Notes under the pieces: model-generated
Seen by the model: only the letters and a program-made list of their open reading frames with translations
Told to the model about the DNA's origin: nothing
Database searches by the model: none
Shown here: positions 57,870 through 64,000 of the stretch, in pieces
Layout of the letters: each line of letters begins with the position of its first letter
Numbering within the stretch: the first letter of the stretch is position 1
Assembly (NCBI GenBank): GCA_963995505.1
Contig: OZ023188.1
Span: 13,963,912-14,027,911 of the forward strand
Length of the DNA: 64,000 nucleotides
DNA from: Hypericum androsaemum
Taxonomy: Eukaryota; Streptophyta; Magnoliopsida; Malpighiales; Hypericaceae
Direction: 5' to 3'
Position numbers and translations under genes: made by a program

Positions 57870-59025
57870 TCTTCAAAACAAATCTCAAGTTCCTGTTAGA
57901 AAGTTCAGCAACATACATCCTTCAGATCACCACCAATGAGCAGAAAGGCGAGCTAACCCTAAACGTACTGAAATTGCAATCTAAAGACTAAAACACAGTT
58001 CCCCAAATTACTCCTACAAATTAAGATCAAGAAATCTACCGACCTAGAGTCACCGATCCCTCTTCTTCCTCTCAGTTCCCCGTCTTGTTCCCTTTCGCCC
58101 TTCGGATTCTCCCCGTGACCAAACCGTGAGAAGAAACCTGAAAGATCGAAATAGACATTAGAAAGAAATCAAATCCAAGAATAACTAATCCCCAAGAAAC
58201 AAAAAGCATATGAGACATGACCACACAGGATCAATGTTTTTAAAAACAAACCGGAAAGCGACCCGAAAATCTTCGTATTCGGGTGCTGACTTGGCATTTA
58301 CAGATCACGAATTTTCGGTCTTTCCTTCTCCCGACACTAGAGGATCGGCGACGGCGGTTACTGGAACGGCGGAGCAAAGAACAGACCGTGTGCGAGACGC
58401 GCCTGTGAGAAACGGACATCGCGTGAGGTGACTAGTGAGACACTGAGTCAGAGGACTGAGAAAAGCGAGACTTAGAAAGAGAGGAGCGAGTGGTTACCGG
58501 AGGGCGGTGGCCCGAGGCGGAGGAAGGAGGCGAGATCTGTGGTCTTTAGATTTTGGGGGGAACTTTTTTTTTTCAAAATTTTCCGGATTTTGAGCGGGTT
58601 AATGAATGAGACTCGGGTTGGGCCGAAGCAACCCGACCCAATTACGAAACTGGGCTTCGAGTCAAACATTATGAAATTAAACGGTGAACAATGGTTAAAT
58701 TAAACTCCGAAATCCGAATGTTGCAAAATTCGATCTATGGCGCTGGATCTGTCAAAAGTATGAAGCAAAATTCGATGATTTTCTGGCTTAATATAAGCGC
58801 TTTACGCATTTTTATAAATAAAAATAATAATGTTTGCAAAATTTAGTGTTCTAGAAACTTTATTTTCATATAACTCGCTTAATCATAATGTAATATTTAT
58901 TAGCACCATGATTGCGTATTATACTTATTTAAGTCCTGGAACAATAATAGGCCCTCTAGTAAGTAATTGACCCCTAAAAAAAGTAAGTAATTGGAAAAAA
59001 ATGTGGATCCATATATGTTGGGAAT
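57870..59025. other. 5' UTR/promoter of the coiled-coil gene and intergenic DNA
   Basis: Minus-strand upstream region with a likely leader intron (about 57895-58140 or further) and a GC-richer leader up to about 58550. Beyond that AT-rich intergenic DNA with no gene. Confidence 0.4.
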
Positions 59026-59770
59026 TTTTTTTATTATAACTAAATTGTATTAAACCCACAAAAGATAATTACAAAGTAATTACAGCCAATTGTACATAGA
59101 TTACAAGTCCGGACACCAAAGGAACCACATAGAAACGTATCTAAGTAAAGCAGAGATAAGTTCTATGCACTTCCCAAAAGGATTCCACCAAAAGTATCAC
59201 AACTTCTCCTAATTACACCTAAGAAGAGCGCAAATTACCTATAAGTTATGGAGGGTCATAGCTCCAAAATTGAATTGGATCACAAGCCGCGTCCTTAATC
59301 GCTTGGAGGATTTTAGACGTATCTTCCTCCTACGACAAGCCCGAAGCAATCGCAAAATGCTACGCCTCAGCCGAAAGTACTTCACAAAGGGCATCATCAT
59401 TCGACTTCAAATCCTCCATAACCGAGGTAAGGCTAAGCTCCAACACCGATCGTTTCAGAGATGTAACCTTCAAATTCTGAATCGAAGCTTCTAAAAGAGC
59501 AGCGTCCTTGAATGACGGCTTTCTAACACGACTACTAGAGCGGATCAAAGTCGACAAGGTAAAATAACTCAATTTAACCTTCTTGGCCACCCTAACAGTA
59601 TTGACAGGATCCAACGGAGAGGCTAACGAAACAGCAGCAGGGCGTTGCAGCTCAGCAGCATAATCCAACACATCGACAGAAGCTAGAAGCTTCTCCAACC
59701 AATCACGATCCTCATCAACTTGGGGTGCAGCATCCGCAACACCACCCACCTCTAAACCTGAGTCACCCAT
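59026..59770 (-). pseudogene. Unrecognised decayed coding sequence with A-rich 3' end
   Basis: On the minus strand ATG 59770 opens 136 codons (MGDSGLEVGGVADAA to EVLSAEA), then the same frame continues past stops as HFAIASGLS and ILQAIKDAACDPIQFWSYDPP. Further downstream the strand ends in AATAAAAAAAA near 59038-59026. This looks like a degenerate retroelement or retrocopy with a poly(A) tail, but I do not recognise the protein. The gypsy-type LTR starts 6 bp before its ATG. Confidence 0.4.
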
Positions 59771-59775
59771 AAGAG

Positions 59776-61923
59776 TGTGATACCCTCACCCTTCAACCAA
59801 ATTTGTTACAACATAATAAGGTTAGTTTTGGAAAGGTTTAGGCTTAGTCCATCGTCATTTGGTAAAATAGGCATAACTTCCTCATCCGGACTCTAAATTA
59901 GGTGATTCTAATTCATGTAGATTCATAACACCTAGATCTATAACTTTGTTCTTTAAGTTTTATCATTTATGAAATAATTTGGTCGTAACAGAGAAAGAAT
60001 TTTAGGTGCTCGAAAATAGGTATGATTTTACCAGTATTAGAAAAATTTATGAAAATAATTTGTTATGTGACTTTATTTGAATACGGCTCATTTTAGGGAC
60101 TTATTAGAACATATTAGAAAGTTTAGAAATGATTTTGAATGGCTAAAAAAGTCTAGGACTAAAAAAGAAAATCTGGTTGCAAGTGGGCTAGGTGGCCACC
60201 ATTGGTAAGGTGACTAAGCTATATAAAAGGAAAAAATATATTTTGGATAGACTTTAGGCACGACCCATACACCTATTTAGAACAGAAAACAGAGGAGAAA
60301 GGACTAGGAGAAAGAGAAAAAACGAAGAAAAAAGAAGAGGAAAGAAAGGGGGGCCGATTTCAACAACTTGGAAGCCTATGTAAGTAGTTTTGTAGGATTT
60401 TGCTTTAATTGAGTAGAAATCCTTTTGAACCTTGAAGAAGCTAATAGGTGAAGATTTAAGCAAGTTAATATGGACCTAGATAGAGGAGGATAAGGTGAGT
60501 TGAAGGTAGGATTCGAATATATGTGGAAGTTAGAAGAGGAACTGAGCATCAGGGGTGTTGTTTTATGAATTTTGGCATAGGTTTAGGGGCTGCCTTTGTA
60601 TGAATCAAAATTAATAATTTAAGAAATAAGTTTTTATGTTTTCTAGGACATATTTACATGCTAAAGAGGCTGGTAATGATAGCGGTTTATGTTCTTTTGA
60701 CTAGTTAACCGACGTTTTGAATCCGAGTGCCAAGAGATGTAAAACAAAGCATAGAGCTTCTCTTTGAATGGTTTGAGCAACCATTGTCTTGTAAGTGGAT
60801 ATTCTTTATAACATGTGTTTAGTTAACTAGACGTGGGTGATATGCTTGATTTGGTGTACTTTTGAACTGTTTAAAATATGGTATTGGGTTTGATTTTGGT
60901 TTATTTGATATTTATGTTGCTTTTGGATTGTTTGTGTATTTGAGGGCTGTTTTGCCCCATTTATGAAGTGGGGTTGCTTTGAGATGTATTTGGATATGTG
61001 ACCAATATATTTTGGTCTATGTGAATTTTGAAATATTTGGCACGTTGTTTGTGTAATGGCGGATGATGAGGTCTACTCGTGACCAACCGAGAATGTTGGC
61101 ATATGTGCACATATACTGAGGATACGTTGGATATGTATACGATATGATATTTGGCCGGCGGGGTTGATTTTTGATGGCACCTTTAAGATATGGTATCCTC
61201 GTGTCGGTGTGGGAGTGACATTATCTAGGCCTATCTGAAGTTCATTTGATTTGTGTTATATGTTTGTGAAGGTCTATCTAAAATTTTGGTTATGTTTGAT
61301 ATGTGATTACTTTGATGACCTTATTTGTGAAATTGTCTTTTGTTGTTTTAGCTTTGTGTTAGTATTGGTTGGGTTTGATAGGGACGACTGGTTGGTTAAA
61401 TACATGTTACTTATAATATTCGCTTACTAAGTGTTCCAAAACACTTACCCTAACTTCAATCAACAGGTGAAGAGTTGTGAGTGGTGGTTTACATCTGGAG
61501 AATTTTTTTTTCCATCCGGGTTCAGCCCGTTGTCTTCAATCTCGGGCTACTTTGAAGGTCTCCAAATGTACTTTTTTTTTGTAATCTAGGTTGCTCCATT
61601 GAACATATTATTGATCTTTTGACATATGACCTTAGATTAATGTTAATATGTAATATATGTGTAAATTATGTTTATGTTTTAAAAAGGATGAGTTTGATGT
61701 TATGACGTTGGAGATGTGTACTCCAACTTGTAAATTATGCCTACCAGATTTTGGATAACGACAAATATGTTTGTTCGAAGAAATAATGTTGTTAAATTTT
61801 TGTGTGACAATTCTCTTACTGAGAATGATGTGTTATGTTTGAGGCTTGCTAGGTTATGGTTTGTTATATTAAGTTTGACATAATCTAGCGCCTGTCACCG
61901 CCCATGAATTTGGGTCGTGACAG
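59776..61923 (+). mobile_element. 5' LTR of a Ty3/gypsy-type element (about 2.1 kb)
   Basis: Begins TGTGATACCC and ends GGGTCGTGACA, the end pattern of plant gypsy (Tekay/Del-like) LTRs. A CTATATAAAAGG TATA box lies at about 60220-60231. It is followed at once by a tRNA-Met primer-binding site. No complete partner LTR is in the window. Confidence 0.65.
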
Positions 61924-61927
61924 ACTT

Positions 61928-61940
61928 GGTATCAGAGCCT
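61928..61940 (+). other. Primer-binding site (initiator tRNA-Met type)
   Basis: TGGTATCAGAGCC, four bases after the LTR end, the standard priming sequence of plant LTR retrotransposons. Confidence 0.85.
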
Positions 61941-61959
61941 TAGGTTTGAGCCTAGCTTG

Positions 61960-62480
61960 TTGTTTGAATTATATGTTGTGTATAATGGAGCATCAGATTT
62001 GTCGTGTCCTTGAACCTCTTTTGTTGTGTTGTCCTTTGATATGCTTAATTCTCACTTATTTGTATATGAGGATACGAAAGTTACACGTAGTGGTACTGAG
62101 ACGGCTACGGAGCATGGTGAAAGCTCCCAAGATCGGAGGGAGGATGTTGCATCTGAAACTACACTACCAATTGAGGCCACTACTGCTAGTGGGGTCACTA
62201 GAGATGAGATTCTACCACCTGTTGCTACTGTTCCTACTTCTGAGTTAGAGAGGCAGGTGGTGATAGTGTAGACAGAGTTCTGAAAGTAATGGAGAAATTT
62301 ATCGCTACTCAACAAACATAATTAGAACAGAATGTTACACTAGTTGCTAAATATGGCTCTTTGGGTGAGTTTTTGAAGTTGAATCCACCAACATTTTCTG
62401 GCTTAAGTGATGATCCTCGGGTATTCATTGATGAGATGGAGAAGAGGAGAATGATCTTAATGTGTGATAAAGAACGAATG
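61960..62480 (+). pseudogene. Gypsy gag start, broken
   Basis: A frame reads SGTETATEHGESSQDRRED and later FLKLNPPTFSGLSDDPRVFIDEMEKRR in another frame, matching the start of plant gypsy gag (PPTFSG). Stops and frameshifts interrupt it and it runs into a perfect inverted repeat. The rest of gag-pol is missing. Confidence 0.7.
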
Positions 62481-62550
62481 GTGGAGTTTGGTTCCAATTA
62501 GAATGAATGCAGCTAACTCCACCATTCGTTCTTTATCACACATTAAGATC
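62453..62550. repeat. Perfect 36-bp inverted repeat in the gypsy remnant
   Basis: Arms 62453-62488 and 62515-62550 are exact reverse complements (arm begins GATCTTAATGTGTGATAAAG) around a 26-bp loop. The left arm belongs to the gag sequence. Confidence 0.9.
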
Positions 62551-63317
62551 CTCGGTATATGTGCATATATGCCAACATCCTGCCATATCTTAAAGGCGGG
62601 ATTGGAGACACTTTCTCGATCCGCCGAATGTTCGTCCAGTTTTGTGATATAATTTTAGAATTATGTGTTCATGTGTCAAATTGCGTGACGTTCCGTAGTT
62701 TGCTCATGTTTCTGTGTCACTGTAAGTATGACTTTTTAATAATGTACATTTCCAGTATGATTCATTTGCATGGTTAGTTATATGCATGTGTTAGGTATGT
62801 TTGTGCATTGAGTGGATAAATAAAGTGTGATGCATATCTTATTTGTTTACGGAGTTGTTCCAAAACACTCATCCCCTCTCACCAGCTTTGCAGAAACTCG
62901 TGAGTTGTTCCAAAATACTCATTCCCTCTCACCAGCTTTGGAGAAACTCGTGCACGAGTTGTATTAGATCTACTCTGATCGTGTCAAGTCCACTTTTTCT
63001 CCAAGACTTGCGTTGAGGTCTCCAGTTTTATTATGCTCTTCGGTCTAGTAGCTCCGTAGTTACATGATTCGCTTGAATCTTGGGAATATGTAATTAATAA
63101 GAATATATTGATATGTGTTAATAAGGCAAACCTTAAGTTTTATTTTTGTAAATTTCATATTTGAAACTAAAAAAATTTTAAGTTTTAAATTTTAATTTTA
63201 GTGGTTTATGATGAGTTGGAAGAAAATTTGAATATGTTTGAGGCTCTCTAGATTTTTTATGTGATTAAAAGAGTCGAGGTCTAGCGCCGGTCACCGACCT
63301 GAGTTTGGGTGGTGACA
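62551..63317 (+). mobile_element. Diverged gypsy LTR end
   Basis: The last 40 bp or so, TCTAGCGCCGGTCACCG to GGTGGTGACA (ending 63317), match the end of the 59776-61923 LTR (TCTAGCGCCTGTCACCG to GTCGTGACA), and TATGTTTGAGGCT is shared upstream. Other parts differ strongly, including a local duplication around GTTGTTCCAAAA. It is a different or heavily changed LTR; its left limit is unknown. Confidence 0.5.
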
Positions 63318-63519
63318 TCTATCCAGTCATCAAACAGAACCTCCGAAGGGGAATAAACGAGCTCAGCTACTACATCGCCCACTCCCGGAAGGGCAGCCTA
63401 AGAGAAGTACACACCCCGAAGGGCTGCGAAGAATGAATGGTTCTTTTGAACCTGCGGGAGTAAGTCAGCTCTGGTAGAGGGCAGAATTGGACCCGCATTG
63501 AACGGAGCGAGACTCGGAC

Positions 63520-63797
63520 TAGCTGGACACTTCTTCCCGCCTATGAGAAATTTGGCCTTGGACACGAACAACCGCTTGAGTTATTCTGTTCCACCCTCGA
63601 AATATTAACCCAAAAGATGATGGCATCTGTGTCCTCCTGGCAAGGAACCCGGATAAACTCGAACCTACACTGTCACTTGGAGTGTTTAGTGGCGATGTAA
63701 GCATCAACCACATTGCAACAACCTTTGAAAAATTATGGAAGGCTGCGAGATTCCATTGAACGGGTAAGTTATCGACGAAAAGCGTCGACGTCGCCAT
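63520..63797 (-). pseudogene. RRM-type RNA-binding protein fragment with frameshifts
   Basis: Starts MATSTLFVDNLP (RNP2-like). In the next frame it continues VVDAYIATKHSK and RFEFIRV (RNP1-like) with EDTDAI, and in a third frame LFVSKAKFLIGGKKCP. The three frames together make one RRM, a type common in plant retroelement-associated ORFs. Frame changes mark it as non-functional or as a misread exon structure. Confidence 0.5.
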
Positions 63798-64000
63798 AAC
63801 GAGAAGGATACTCCACCGCCACCCCCAGACCTTCCGACCAGTGCAAGGAGGAGGGGGCGGCGGCGATGGACCCCCTGAGGAGCGGCCGGTAGAGGTAATA
63901 AGGTTACAAATTTGGGCTAGAAGGAGGAGGACGGGGGTTGTGGTGGTGGTGGGTTGAAATTAGGTAGAAGGAAATGGGAGATCAAGGAAAAATCCATCAA
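63798..64000. other. Upstream flank of the RRM fragment, GC-rich
   Basis: GC-rich, with CCTCC/GGAGG and a GGTGGTGGT tract. No start codon or recognisable protein; runs off the window. Confidence 0.35.

Overview
The window is nuclear DNA of a eudicot plant, probably a rosid. The evidence is many-exon plant genes with short GT-AG introns (a KIN-14 kinesin of the chloroplast-movement type, an SVP-type MADS-box gene, PASTICCINO2, a plant O-fucosyltransferase), an S-domain receptor kinase, AT-rich intergenic DNA, and Ty1/copia, Ty3/gypsy, LINE, SINE and TIR-element remains. The species cannot be named from the sequence alone.

Layout. 1-4.7 kb: 3' part of a Ty1/copia retrotransposon with an unbroken polyprotein frame and its 3' LTR. 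5.1-5.8 kb (-): small secreted proline-rich protein. 7.9-8.2 kb (-): zinc-ribbon ORF without an in-frame ATG. 8.5-10.9 kb (-): single-exon G-type lectin receptor kinase. 12.3-24.9 kb (-): KIN-14A/B (KAC/KCA) kinesin, rebuilt as 23 coding exons, 1294 aa, with a SINE in one intron. 26-33 kb: transposon-rich, with LINE remains, a 1254-bp TIR element, a 5S-rRNA-derived segment and two direct copies of a dead eIF2-gamma sequence. 33.8-37.6 kb (+): SVP-type MADS-box gene, 8 exons, 226 aa. 38.4-40.7 kb (-): PASTICCINO2 (3-hydroxyacyl-CoA dehydratase), 9 exons, 221 aa, needing two GC-AG introns and a 19-nt microexon. 42.1-46.3 kb: a gag-only LTR element on the minus strand whose right LTR is split by a shorter, pol-deleted copia element. 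46.3-49.7 kb: intergenic, with a second SINE, a 35-bp tandem duplication and a run of 19 G. 49.7-53.3 kb (+): O-fucosyltransferase family protein, 10 exons, 525 aa. 54.4-57.9 kb (-): 1162-aa coiled-coil protein like At4g38062. 59-64 kb: decayed retroelement sequence, including a gypsy LTR with primer-binding site and gag start, a 36-bp perfect inverted repeat, and a frameshifted RRM fragment.

The host genes do not form a pathway or cluster; they are ordinary, independently expressed plant genes (chloroplast positioning, flowering-time control, very-long-chain fatty-acid elongation, cell-wall and glycan functions, signalling) separated by transposon-rich DNA. I found no convincing undescribed biological system. 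The points most worth a second look are the PAS2 splice structure, the duplicated eIF2-gamma pseudogene with a shared nonsense codon, the nested LTR pair with a datable insertion site, the TIR element with a GC-rich hairpin core, and the CCAAT-containing tandem repeat upstream of SVP. All exon boundaries were placed by hand from splice signals, frame continuity and remembered family sequences, so they are models without transcript support.
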